From Nitriliruptoraceae bacterium (GTDB taxonomy: Bacteria > Actinomycetota > Nitriliruptoria > Nitriliruptorales > Nitriliruptoraceae): DNA of 64,000 nt. The position numbers and the translations under genes were made by a program. Every line of letters begins with the position of its first letter. Within the stretch, counting starts at the first letter, position 1. Positions 41,898 to 50,377 of the stretch are shown one piece after another. The stretch is taken from the NCBI GenBank assembly GCA_003558435.1, contig PWLR01000063.1:1-64000 (forward strand), read 5' to 3'. The notes beneath the pieces were generated by a model that saw only the letters and a program-made list of their open reading frames with translations, was not told where the DNA came from and ran no database searches.

Positions 41898-43445
41898 TCA
41901 TTCGATGGTGCGACCCTCGCGGGCGTCTGCGAGCCGTTCGTCCTCGATCTCGGCGGGGCTCAGGTCGAACGCGATCTGGGCGAGCTGTTCGCGTTCGCCG
42001 GGGACCGGGATCGGGTATTCCCCGCTGAAACACGCCGTACAGAGCCTGCTGCGGGTCTGGGGCGTGGTCTCGATCAACCCGTCGAGGGTGATGTAGTGCA
42101 GCGAATCGGCGTCGACGAAGTCGCGGATCTCGTCGATGGTCAGGTCCGCGCCGACCAGCTCGGCGCGGGTGGCCATGTCGATGCCGTAGTAGCACGGGTT
42201 CTTGATCGGTGGCGAGGTGATCCGCAGGTGCACCTCGGCGGCCCCAGCCGAGCGCAGCATCGCCACGAGTTGGCGCGAGGTGTTGCCCCGCACGATCGAG
42301 TCATCGACCACGACCAACCGTCGCCCTTCGACGATCTCCCGGACCGGCGAGAGCTTCAGCCGGATGCCCAGCTGACGGAGCGTCTGGGTCGGCTGGATGA
42401 AGGTGCGGCCCACGTACCGGTTCTTCACCAGCCCGTCGGCGAAGGGCAGGTTGCTCTCCGCCGCATATCCGGCGGCGGCATCGCGGCCGGCCTCCGGGAC
42501 CGGGATGACGATGTCGGCCTCGACCGGCGCCTCGCGCGCCAGTACCCGGCCCATCTCGCGGCGGGCGTACAGCACGCTGCGTCCGTCCTGGCGGTGATCG
42601 GGGCGGGCCAGGTAGACCCATTCGAACAGGCAGTAGGTCGGCGACGCTGGCGCGAAGCGCTGGCTGTGCAGACCACGTTCGTCGATCGTGACGACCTCGC
42701 CGGGCTCGACGTCACGCACGTAGACCGCACCGACGATGTCGAGCGCCGCGGTTTCCGAGGCGACCGCCCACCCGCCGTTGGCCAAGCGCCCGATCTGCAG
42801 CGGGCGCACCCCATTGGGGTCCCGGAAGGCGTGCAGGCGCTGTTCGTCCATGACCACGACCGAATAGGCCCCGCGCAACAACGGCGCGGTGCGCACGATC
42901 GCTTCCTCGAGGCTGACATCGACGTGGCGGGCCAGCATCGAGGCCATCAGTTCCGAATCGTTGCACCCTTCCGCACTCACCCCCTCGATCCCCTGGTCAC
43001 GGGCCAACTCGACGGTGTTGACCAGGTTGCCGTTGTGGCCGAGCGCCAGGCCGCCCCCGGTCGGGGTCTCGCGGTACTGCGGTTGCGCGTTGACCCATGA
43101 CGAGGCGCCCGTGGTCGAGTACCGGCAATGCCCGATCGCGAGGTGACCCTCGAGCGCTGCCAACCCGGTGTCGTTGAACACCTGGTTGACCAGCCCCATG
43201 TCCTTGTGGACCGTGATACGACGGCCATCGGAGGCGGCGATACCCGCCGATTCCTGCCCGCGGTGCTGCAACGCGTACAGCGCGAAGTAGGTGAGGGTGG
43301 CGACCTCCTCGCCGGGCGCGAATATCCCGAAGACCCCGCACTCGTGCTTCGGCCCCTCGGCGTATGAGGCGAGGTCGAGGTCGGCGAGGTCGGCGCCGTC
43401 ACCGGGTGCCGCGGCAGGTCGAGGCGAGGAGGTGGTACTTGACAC
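41898..43445 (-). CDS. purF: amidophosphoribosyltransferase
   Basis: First enzyme of de novo purine synthesis: glutamine + PRPP to phosphoribosylamine. 515 residues from GTG 43445. A short leader ends before the catalytic Cys in CGVFGIFAPG, so it is probably processed as in the Bacillus-type enzyme. The glutaminase domain shows LQHRGQESAGIA, HCRYSTTG and LGHNGNLVN; the transferase domain has VVVDDSIVRGNTSRQLV (PRPP loop). Cys residues in NPCYYGID and SRLCTACFSGEYPI match the Fe-S cluster ligands of that class. It is separated from purL by the carbonic anhydrase gene on the other strand. Confidence 0.96.
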   Translation of the reverse strand: MSSTTSSPRPAAAPGDGADLADLDLASYAEGPKHECGVFGIFAPGEEVATLTYFALYALQHRGQESAGIAASDGRRITVHKDMGLVNQVFNDTGLAALEGHLAIGHCRYSTTGASSWVNAQPQYRETPTGGGLALGHNGNLVNTVELARDQGIEGVSAEGCNDSELMASMLARHVDVSLEEAIVRTAPLLRGAYSVVVMDEQRLHAFRDPNGVRPLQIGRLANGGWAVASETAALDIVGAVYVRDVEPGEVVTIDERGLHSQRFAPASPTYCLFEWVYLARPDHRQDGRSVLYARREMGRVLAREAPVEADIVIPVPEAGRDAAAGYAAESNLPFADGLVKNRYVGRTFIQPTQTLRQLGIRLKLSPVREIVEGRRLVVVDDSIVRGNTSRQLVAMLRSAGAAEVHLRITSPPIKNPCYYGIDMATRAELVGADLTIDEIRDFVDADSLHYITLDGLIETTPQTRSRLCTACFSGEYPIPVPGEREQLAQIAFDLSPAEIEDERLADAREGRTIE

Positions 43446-43565
43446 GTGGAACCTCGCAGCGGGTGCCGGCGGCGGGAGGGCGGAGGTTCGGACAGCGTAC
43501 CGCCGCAGGATCTGGCGCTATCGTGACCACGTCCGGATGCCTGAACCGTCGAGGGGGCCAAGATC

Positions 43566-44105
43566 ATGGTCGAACCGTTCGAGGCCCTGCTCGAAGGCAA
43601 CCGCGCCTACCTCGACAGCGGAGCCCACCGCTCGCTCTCCGTCCGTCCGTCGCGCGCTCTGGCGATCGTGACGTGCATGGACAGCCGCTTGGACGTGTTC
43701 GCAAGCCTCGGCCTGGAACTCGGCGAGGCCCACATCGTCCGCACCGCCGGGGCACGGATCACCCAGGACGTGCTGCGATCGCTGACCCTGTCCACGCATG
43801 CGCTCGGGACGCGATCGGTGGCGGTCATCGCCCACACCGACTGCGGCCTGAAGGACCCGGACGGCACCCTGGTGGACCGACTCACCACCGCGATCGGCCG
43901 GCCTCCCATCGAGCGGACCTGGCACGCGTTCGTCGACCCGGAGGCGATCGTGCGCGAGGATTGTGCCCTGCTCGGCCGCTGGCAGGACCGACCCGACGGG
44001 TTGACGATCGCGGGTTATCTCCTCGACGTCACCGACGGCCGGCTCACCGAGGTCGTCGCCCCTCGAACGGTCCCCGACGCACCGCGCCCGGACGCACCTC
44101 GCTGA
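43566..44105 (+). CDS. beta-class carbonic anhydrase-like protein
   Basis: 179 residues from ATG 43566, with a GAGGGG site upstream. Zn ligands and the Asp-Arg pair of beta-carbonic anhydrases are present: VTCMDSRLDVF (Cys, Asp, Arg) and IAHTDCGLKD (His, Cys), with TAGARITQDVLRSL between them. The length is short, as in the compact Mycobacterium Rv1284-type enzymes. It would interconvert CO2 and bicarbonate in the cytosol, supplying bicarbonate to carboxylases such as that of the purine pathway. It lies on the plus strand between purL and purF, transcribed against both. Confidence 0.87.
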   Translation: MVEPFEALLEGNRAYLDSGAHRSLSVRPSRALAIVTCMDSRLDVFASLGLELGEAHIVRTAGARITQDVLRSLTLSTHALGTRSVAVIAHTDCGLKDPDGTLVDRLTTAIGRPPIERTWHAFVDPEAIVREDCALLGRWQDRPDGLTIAGYLLDVTDGRLTEVVAPRTVPDAPRPDAPR

Positions 44106-44144
44106 CATCCGGACGCATCTCGCTCCGCCCCACGCTCAGCCGGA

Positions 44145-46451
44145 TCAGCCGTCGAGCGTGGCGGCCAGGCCGCCCAGTAGCGCGGTCTCGACCTCCTCGA
44201 GCGGGAGATCGATCACGTCGCGGATGATCAGACGTTCCCCGCCCACGGTGCCGATGTCGGTGAGGGCCACACCTGCATCGGCGCACAGTTGGGCGAGCTC
44301 GCGCACGTGTTCGGAGGCCACCGTCACGACCACCCGGCCCGGAGATTCGCTGCACAGCAGCTGGGCGGGGCTCAGCCCGGTGTCGATCGCGACCTCCACC
44401 CCGATGGCTCCGGCGGCACACGACTCCGCGAGGGTGGCCAGCAGACCTCCTCCCGAGACGTCATGTGCGGAGCTCACGTAGCCCTCCCGCGCGGCGAGCT
44501 GCAGGACCTCCCCGATCACGGCCTCGAGTTCCAGGTCCGTCGGCGCCAGCACCCCACCGAGCGGCAGGCCGAGGTACCGCTGCAGGTCACTGCCGGCCAG
44601 GCCCTCCTTCGTCGGTGCGCCCAGCAGGAACACGAGATCGTTCTCGTTCTCGTAGGCGGCACCGATGGCGTCCCCGGCATCCTCCAGCACGCCGAGGATG
44701 CCGATCACGGGGGTCGGGTGGATGGCGGCGCCCTTGGTCTCGTTGTACAGCGAGACGTTGCCGCCGGTCACGGGCACGCCCAGCGCCGCGCATGCCTCGG
44801 CCATCGCCGCGATCGAGGTGGCCAGCTGCCACATGATCTCCGGACGCTCCGGGTTGCCGAAGTTGAGGCAATTGGTCGTCCCGAGTGGTCTGGCGCCGAC
44901 ACAGACCACGTTGCGGTAGGCCTCGGCGACGATCCGCTTCGTGCCCTCCGCCGGGTCGAGCTCGCAGTACCGGCCGTTGCCGTCGGTCGCGCATGCCACC
45001 GCGCGGCGGCTGCCCGGCAACCGAACCACCCCGGCGTCACCCATGCCCGGCCCGAGCACCGTGCCGGCCTGCACGTGCTGGTCGTACTGCTCGTAGACCC
45101 AGCGTTTGGAGGCCACGTTCGGCGAGGCGAGGAACGCCAGGGCGAACGCGTCGAGGTCGCCGCCGGCCAGCTGGTCGGTCGCGACCGATTCCGCGTCGAT
45201 CGCGGCGTAGTCGTCCAGCGACGACGGCCGCTGCTGCGCGCGGTCGTAGGTCGGGCCCTCGTCGGCGAGCGATCGGGCGGGCAGGTCGGCGACCACCTCG
45301 CCGCGCCGGCGCAGCACCAGCGCATCACCCTCGACGACCTCCCCGATCACCGAGGCCGGGACGCCCCATCGCTCGGCGATGGCGAGCACCTCGGTGACCT
45401 CGTCCGGGTCGACCAGGGCCAGCATCCGCTCCTGGGACTCCGAGCACAGGATCTCCCACGACTCCATCGACGGCTCGCGCAGATGCACCGCATCGAGGTC
45501 GACGTCCATCCCCATCGATGCGGCCGAGGCCAGCTCCGAGGTCGAGCACGCGATGCCGGCCGCGCCCATGTCCTGGATGCCGGAGATCAGGTCGCGTTCG
45601 TAGAGTTCCAGGCAGCACTCGATCAGCAACTTCTCCGCGAACGGGTCGCCGACCTGCACGTTGGGCCGCTTGGCCTCCAGCCCCTCGTCGAACTCCTGGC
45701 TGGCCAGCACCGACGCGCCCCCGATCCCGTCGCGCCCCGTGGCGGAACCGAGCAGGACCGCCAGATGCCCGGGGGCTTCCGCGCGGGCGAGCTGCAGACG
45801 ATCACGTTGCATGACCCCGATGGCGAGCACGTTGACCAGCGGGTTGCCGGCGTAGGTGTCGTCGAACACGGTCTCGCCGCCGATGTTGGCGACCCCGACG
45901 CAGTTGCCGTAGAAGCCGACGCCACGCACCACGCCGTCGATCAGACGGCGCTGGAGCGGGTCGGGTTCATGGTGACGACCGGCGCCGTCGGTCCACCCGC
46001 CGGGGTCGCCGAAGCGCAGCGGGTCCATGACCGCGATCGGGCGGGCCCCCATCGTGAAGATGTCGCGCAGGATGCCGCCGACGCCGGTCATGGCGCCCTG
46101 GACGGGCTCGACGAAGCTCGGATGGTTGTGCGACTCGATCTTGAAGGCGACCGCGAGTCCGTCGCCGACGTCGACGACCCCGGCGTTCTCCCCCGGCCCC
46201 GCGACGATCCACGGCGCGGATGCGGCGAGTTGGCGGAGGTGGATCTTCGACGACTTGTACGAGCAGTGTTCCGACCACATGACCGAGTACATGCCCAGTT
46301 CGGCGACCGTCGGGGTGCGGTGCAGGGTCCCGACGATCCGGTCGTACTCGTCACCGCGCAGTCCGAGTTCGTGTCCGAGTTCCCGGGCGCGCTCCGGGGT
46401 CAGCGTCTCGTCGGGTGGGAAGGTGACGTCGGAGCGGATCTGATCGGTCAC
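44145..46451 (-). CDS. purL: phosphoribosylformylglycinamidine synthase, large subunit
   Basis: Fourth step of purine synthesis; converts FGAR to FGAM with PurQ and PurS. 768 residues from GTG 46451; the open frame beyond is a low-complexity artefact. Two halves each with an AIR-synthase fold: MWSEHCSYKSSKIHLRQ, KIESHNHPSFVEPVQGAMTG, NIGGETVFDD in the first and TNCLNFGNPERPEIMWQL, SAHDVSGGGLLATLAE in the second. Length fits the small PurL type that needs separate PurQ and PurS, both found upstream on the same strand. Eleven-bp repeats lie directly upstream at 46468-46522. Confidence 0.96.
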   Translation of the reverse strand: MTDQIRSDVTFPPDETLTPERARELGHELGLRGDEYDRIVGTLHRTPTVAELGMYSVMWSEHCSYKSSKIHLRQLAASAPWIVAGPGENAGVVDVGDGLAVAFKIESHNHPSFVEPVQGAMTGVGGILRDIFTMGARPIAVMDPLRFGDPGGWTDGAGRHHEPDPLQRRLIDGVVRGVGFYGNCVGVANIGGETVFDDTYAGNPLVNVLAIGVMQRDRLQLARAEAPGHLAVLLGSATGRDGIGGASVLASQEFDEGLEAKRPNVQVGDPFAEKLLIECCLELYERDLISGIQDMGAAGIACSTSELASAASMGMDVDLDAVHLREPSMESWEILCSESQERMLALVDPDEVTEVLAIAERWGVPASVIGEVVEGDALVLRRRGEVVADLPARSLADEGPTYDRAQQRPSSLDDYAAIDAESVATDQLAGGDLDAFALAFLASPNVASKRWVYEQYDQHVQAGTVLGPGMGDAGVVRLPGSRRAVACATDGNGRYCELDPAEGTKRIVAEAYRNVVCVGARPLGTTNCLNFGNPERPEIMWQLATSIAAMAEACAALGVPVTGGNVSLYNETKGAAIHPTPVIGILGVLEDAGDAIGAAYENENDLVFLLGAPTKEGLAGSDLQRYLGLPLGGVLAPTDLELEAVIGEVLQLAAREGYVSSAHDVSGGGLLATLAESCAAGAIGVEVAIDTGLSPAQLLCSESPGRVVVTVASEHVRELAQLCADAGVALTDIGTVGGERLIIRDVIDLPLEEVETALLGGLAATLDG

Positions 46452-46467
46452 GTCGGAGCCTAGGGGT

Positions 46468-46522
46468 GGTCCGGGGGCGGTCCGGGGGTGGTCCGGAAGT
46501 GGTTCGGGGTTGCTCCGGGATT
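46468..46522. repeat. five 11-bp phased direct repeats upstream of purL
   Basis: Imperfect units with consensus GGTCCGGGGGT start at 46468, 46479, 46490, 46501 and 46512. The first ends 17-28 bp before the purL start. A period close to one DNA turn suggests either a protein-binding array or slippage. Confidence 0.75.
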
Positions 46523-46653
46523 CCGGAACGTGCTCCGCGAACGCCCCACATCCTACTTGGAGCCACTCCGGGTCCGGGCTCCGGTCGCCTGCGTCTGGCC
46601 GGGCTCCTCCCCGGCGAGCGCTGTCGCCCGCGCGATGGGCTCCTCCGCACCGT

Positions 46654-46688
46654 GGGCGGGGCGGGGGCGGGGGCGGGGCGGGGGCGGG
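46654..46688 (+). other. strong G-quadruplex-type tract
   Basis: Seven runs of three to five Gs (46654-56, 58-61, 63-67, 69-73, 75-78, 80-84, 86-88) separated by single Cs. Single-base loops make this an exceptionally good G4 candidate on the plus strand, about 75 bp before the small membrane protein gene. Confidence 0.7.
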
Positions 46689-46764
46689 CCGGGCCGGCCG
46701 CGACGCGGGCGGCTGGGTACCCTCCCCCGGGTCGCCGGCAGCACCCGACGAGACGGAGCCCGAC

Positions 46765-46968
46765 GTGGACGCCCTCAACACCCTGCGCGCCGTGCTCGTG
46801 GGTTTCACCGCCATCGCCGCGCTCATGCTCGGCTTCCGCGGCGAGTGGTTCCCGGCCGGCGTGCTCGGCGCGGGCATCCTCGCCCACATGGCGCTGTTCG
46901 CCTACCTGCGGGCTCAACGCCTACGAGAGGCCGAACAGGATCCGCTGCGCGCGTTGCTCGGCAACTGA
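46765..46968 (+). CDS. small membrane protein (67 residues), unknown
   Basis: Starts at GTG 46765 with GGAG six to seven bases upstream. Two transmembrane helices (about 8-24 and 30-47: TLRAVLVGFTAIAALMLGF and AGVLGAGILAHMALFAYLR) are followed by a basic, then acidic tail ending PLRALLGN. Codon use has the strong GC3 bias of real genes in this window, which supports it despite its size. It sits on the plus strand between purQ and purL, genes that normally adjoin. No family recognised. Confidence 0.6.
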   Translation: MDALNTLRAVLVGFTAIAALMLGFRGEWFPAGVLGAGILAHMALFAYLRAQRLREAEQDPLRALLGN

Positions 46969-46993
46969 CCCGCGAGCGCGAGGTCGATACGCG

Positions 46994-47677
46994 TCAGGCC
47001 GGCGAGGTGGCGGGCGTGCCCTGCATGACGCTCTGGAAGAAGCCACGACCGTCGATACCGCCGATGAGCGTCTCGTCGACCGCATGCTCCGGGTGCGGCA
47101 TCAGCCCCACCACATTGCGGGCGGCGTTGGTCACCCCGGCGATGTCCCGGAGCGAGCCGTTGGGGTTGCACCCCGCCGCGTAGCGAGCGACGACCCGGTC
47201 CTCGGCCTCCAACGCATCGAGCGTGTCGGCGTCGGCCACGTACCGGCCCTCGCCGTGTTTCGCCGGGATGATCGCCACCTGGCCGGGTGAGAACGCCCGC
47301 GTCCATGCGGTGTCCGCGGTCTCGATCGTGAGTGCGACATCGCGACACACGAACCGGAGTCCTTCGTTGCGCGTCAGCGCGCCGGGCAACAGGCCCGCCT
47401 CGCACAGGACCTGGAACCCGTTGCAGATACCGAGCACGGGGCCCCCCTCGGCCACGAACGCGGTCACCGCGCTCATCACCGGGGCCCGGTGAGCGACAGC
47501 GCCGCACCGCAGGTAGTCGCCGTAGCTGAAGCCCCCGGGCAGGACCACGGCATCCACACCCTTGAGGTCCGCGTCGGCGTACCACAAGGCGACCGCATCG
47601 CCGCCGCAGCTACGTACGGCCTGCTGGGCGTCCCGGTCGTCGAGCGAACCGGGGAAGGTCACGACACCGATCCGCAC
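46994..47677 (-). CDS. purQ: phosphoribosylformylglycinamidine synthase, glutaminase subunit
   Basis: 227 residues; a class I glutamine amidotransferase that supplies ammonia to PurL. The nucleophile is the Cys in [15 protein letters not shown], with the His-Glu pair in [12 protein letters not shown] near the C-terminus and the N-terminal [16 protein letters not shown] and [17 protein letters not shown] typical of PurQ. It lies 26 bp from the convergent small membrane gene and 120 bp after the 268-residue membrane protein. Confidence 0.96.
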   Translation of the reverse strand: MRIGVVTFPGSLDDRDAQQAVRSCGGDAVALWYADADLKGVDAVVLPGGFSYGDYLRCGAVAHRAPVMSAVTAFVAEGGPVLGICNGFQVLCEAGLLPGALTRNEGLRFVCRDVALTIETADTAWTRAFSPGQVAIIPAKHGEGRYVADADTLDALEAEDRVVARYAAGCNPNGSLRDIAGVTNAARNVVGLMPHPEHAVDETLIGGIDGRGFFQSVMQGTPATSPA

Positions 47678-47797
47678 ACAGCCTCCTCGAGCGCGAGGTT
47701 TCGAACTCTCGCGGTCAGGCGAGGATATCGGTCCCGCCGAGGTGGCCGATGCCCGGCTCCGGGGTGCGCCCGGCTCTGGAGTGACGCCGCCGGTCGT

Positions 47798-48604
47798 TCA
47801 CCCGCCCGCCCGGTCGTCGCGGAATCCGACCTCCACCAGCGCGCCGATCGGATCCTCCTCGGCGAGGAGTTCCTCGACGTCGAGGCAGCCACGAGGGGGC
47901 TCGCCCGGGAACTCGAGACGGCGGCAGGCCTCGTGCTGGGAGCGGGCGGCCTCCAGCTCGGTCGTGGCTCCGATCGGCTCGCCCGGCCAGAGTGGATCCG
48001 TGATCAGCTCGAGTTGGTGGATCACCGCGGGCGTGCCGGTCACCGCATCCTCGAACTGGAACTTCGCGTTGAGTTCGAGGATCAGGCGCTCGTCCACGAA
48101 CCGGGTGGACGATTCGACCCCGGACAGCTCGAACGTCGCGATCCGCATGAGTCCGTCCGCGGCGATCCACTCCACCAGGCCGTCGCGTGCCCGTGGGAAG
48201 TCCCCCGTCGCGATCAGCTGGCAGGCGCCGGCCATGGCGACGCGGGCAGCCGCCTGGGAACCGGCGTCGCCGACCAGACGGATCCCCTGGGCACAGTCGG
48301 GGCCGGGGGACGCGTCCTGGGTGTCGGCGAGCATCGCCTCGCCACGTTCGATGGTCACCTCGGCGCCGCCAGCAGGCCGCCGCTCGGCAGCCGACAGTTG
48401 TTCACGGTCGATGGACGCCAGCGCCCACACGGTTACGGCGAGGGCCACCACTCCCAGCGCGATCAGCGCCAGGACGAACCACCGCTGCAGCACCGGTTCG
48501 CCGGTGGGCAGGGTCGGTAGCCCGTCGTCCTGCATCGGCGGCAGGGACGAGCGTGGGTCGGCGCGGGGCGCCGTCGATCCGTTCGTGGAGCGTCGATCGG
48601 GCAC
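47798..48604 (-). CDS. hypothetical single-pass membrane protein between purS and purQ
   Basis: 268 residues from GTG 48604, supported by GGAGAG five to six bases upstream; the frame continues into purS but only as a shadow. A cytosolic N-terminus (1-40), one transmembrane helix (42-62, FVLALIALGVVALAVTVWAL) and an extracytoplasmic domain with four Cys (in PDCAQG, GACQLI, HEACRR and RGCLDV) that could pair. The domain starts with a helical region AAARVAMAGACQLIATGDFP and ends acidic. No family recognised. It lies 35 bp after purS on the same strand, so it is probably co-transcribed with purine genes, without an evident link in function. Confidence 0.72.
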   Translation of the reverse strand: MPDRRSTNGSTAPRADPRSSLPPMQDDGLPTLPTGEPVLQRWFVLALIALGVVALAVTVWALASIDREQLSAAERRPAGGAEVTIERGEAMLADTQDASPGPDCAQGIRLVGDAGSQAAARVAMAGACQLIATGDFPRARDGLVEWIAADGLMRIATFELSGVESSTRFVDERLILELNAKFQFEDAVTGTPAVIHQLELITDPLWPGEPIGATTELEAARSQHEACRRLEFPGEPPRGCLDVEELLAEEDPIGALVEVGFRDDRAGG

Positions 48605-48639
48605 GGGCTCTCCGGGTGCCGGCTTGCCGGGTGTCGTGG

Positions 48640-48903
48640 TCAGACGTCCGCGCGTTCGTCGTCGCCGATGATCCGCCAGACGTAGGATTCGATGACCGGG
48701 TTGGTCAGGAACCCGGAGCACATGGCCGTGACCTGAGCCTCCAGGTCCTCGCCCTGGGCGTCCACCTCCATCTCGAGGTGCTTGCCGACGCGCACGCCGT
48801 GCACCCCATCGTGACCGAGGCCCGGTAGCGCGTCCTCGACCGCCCGGCCTTCGGGGTCCAGGATCTCGCGTTTGAGCAGCACATCGATGGCGATGCGGGG
48901 CAT
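48640..48903 (-). CDS. purS: phosphoribosylformylglycinamidine synthase subunit PurS
   Basis: 87 residues from ATG 48903. PurS is the small dimeric subunit that bridges PurL and PurQ. The whole sequence fits: IDVLLKREILDPEGRAVEDA, LPGLGHDGVHGVRVGKHLEM, and MCSGFLTNPVIESYVWRI. First purine gene of the cluster. Confidence 0.94.
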   Translation of the reverse strand: MPRIAIDVLLKREILDPEGRAVEDALPGLGHDGVHGVRVGKHLEMEVDAQGEDLEAQVTAMCSGFLTNPVIESYVWRIIGDDERADV

Positions 48904-49122
48904 GCAGGCTCCGAACGAGGGGCATGATCGCGGGATGTCAGCGAGTACCGGAAGGGTAGCTGAGCCACGGTTGCGTCCACGGCTCACCACCCGTGCGTGC
49001 GCCGCCAGGGGCTGCTCCACGTCCCGACGATGGACGTGCAGGCACCACCTGCGCGCAGGACGGCACGCACCCGCCCGGAGGCGAGCACGACGTCGTGGAC
49101 CGGCCGGGGGATCGGGCGGCGC

Positions 49123-50217
49123 TCAGGCGACCGGCGCCGCCAACCACTCGATCGCCTCGCGCAGCGAGGCGACCGGCACCACGGTGGTGCCGGGGAGCGG
49201 GACCTCGTCGAGCAGTGCCGCCTGGGACCGTGGCACCAGCAACACGTCGGCACCGGACCGGTTCGCCGCACGGGCCTTCGCGGGTAGACCACCGATCCGG
49301 ATCACGGTCCCGTCACCGAGGATCCCACCGGTGCCGGCGATGTGGCGTCCCTGCGCCAGGTCGTGGCCGGACCCGTGGGCGTAGGCCATCAGCGCCACCA
49401 TCAACCCGTGGGAACTGCCGAGCGAGAGGTTGCGGGCCGCGTCGCCGGGGATCAGGCGCGCGGCCGCGAACGTGATCCCGGCGCTGAGCGTGTCGGGCGC
49501 GGTGGGACTGACGATCACCTGCTCGTAGGGAAGCCCGGGTCCCGGTGCGGAGAAGCGTTGACCACCACGGAACCTGAACGTCAGCCCCGGCTCGAGCGCA
49601 GCTCCGGCCTCGTTGGATCCGCCGGCCGCCCCGGTGTCCTGTACCCAACCATCGGAGACCTCGTCCCACGTCTGCCGGTCGGTCAAGGGCGCGTCGTTGA
49701 TCGCGTCCAACAACCCCGCCTGGGGGTAGCCCTCCAACAGCGGCTCCCGAACCTCGACCAACACACCGAGCGGCAACTCGCGTCCGGCGTGACGGAGACC
49801 GACCGCGACCGCCGCCGGTTCGCTCAACGTCGGTCGCCGGGTGACAGGACCCGATCGCAGGTCGGTCGCGCCGGAGTCCACACCCAGCAGACGATCGCGA
49901 AGCAGCTCGCCGACCAGGGGCGGCCGCCCGACGGCCAACCAACTCCACCGACCCGGTGGATCGATCACCTCGCCGTCGATCTCCAGGCGACCGTCGAGCC
50001 GCCACACCGTGCCCGGGGGATCCTCGGAGATCAGGTGCAGCCACGGGACCGGCAGCAGGAGCACCACGAGGACCGCGATGACCAGGACACGCTGTCGAGG
50101 GACCGGCGTCGATCCCCCTCGCCGGCGACCAGGCGCAACGAGCGCGTGGCGGGCGCGACGGATGCGCGTCGAACTGGCGTGGATGGTGGGTCCCTCGCTT
50201 CCGGTGACGTCCGCCAC
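49123..50217 (-). CDS. membrane-anchored Lon-like (S16) serine protease domain protein
   Basis: 364 residues with a basic N-terminus, one transmembrane helix (about 44-62) and an extracytoplasmic region. A PDZ-like segment (about 150-230) may be present (LEGYPQAGLLDAINDAPLTD). The C-terminal domain is S16: LGSSHGLMVALMAYAHG carries the predicted catalytic Ser269 and IGGLPAKARAANRSGADVLL the Lys314, a spacing like that of Lon and YlbL proteins. There is no ATPase domain. Actinobacterial relatives (YlbL/SdrC-like) work on secreted proteins. The start is GTG 50217, without a clear ribosome site. Confidence 0.82.
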   Translation of the reverse strand: MADVTGSEGPTIHASSTRIRRARHALVAPGRRRGGSTPVPRQRVLVIAVLVVLLLPVPWLHLISEDPPGTVWRLDGRLEIDGEVIDPPGRWSWLAVGRPPLVGELLRDRLLGVDSGATDLRSGPVTRRPTLSEPAAVAVGLRHAGRELPLGVLVEVREPLLEGYPQAGLLDAINDAPLTDRQTWDEVSDGWVQDTGAAGGSNEAGAALEPGLTFRFRGGQRFSAPGPGLPYEQVIVSPTAPDTLSAGITFAAARLIPGDAARNLSLGSSHGLMVALMAYAHGSGHDLAQGRHIAGTGGILGDGTVIRIGGLPAKARAANRSGADVLLVPRSQAALLDEVPLPGTTVVPVASLREAIEWLAAPVA

Positions 50218-50377
50218 CGGATGCGGTTCACCCAGCGACAGCTCTCACCGTAGGGGAGCGCCGCGGGCGACGCGAGGTAGGGGAGGGGGGTATCCGCACT
50301 CCCCCGCGGTCCTCGCGCCGGCGGCCGACCACGCACTCAGCCGTCAGCCGGCCCGGTCCCCTCGCCCGTTCGCCGAC

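Larger units (their letters stand above)
46452..46764. other. 313-bp intergenic region, G-rich and repetitive
   Basis: Between the divergent starts of purL (minus) and the 67-residue protein (plus). It contains the 11-bp direct repeats (46468-46522) and the G-quadruplex-type tract (46654-46688), listed separately. No gene is supported here. Confidence 0.6.
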
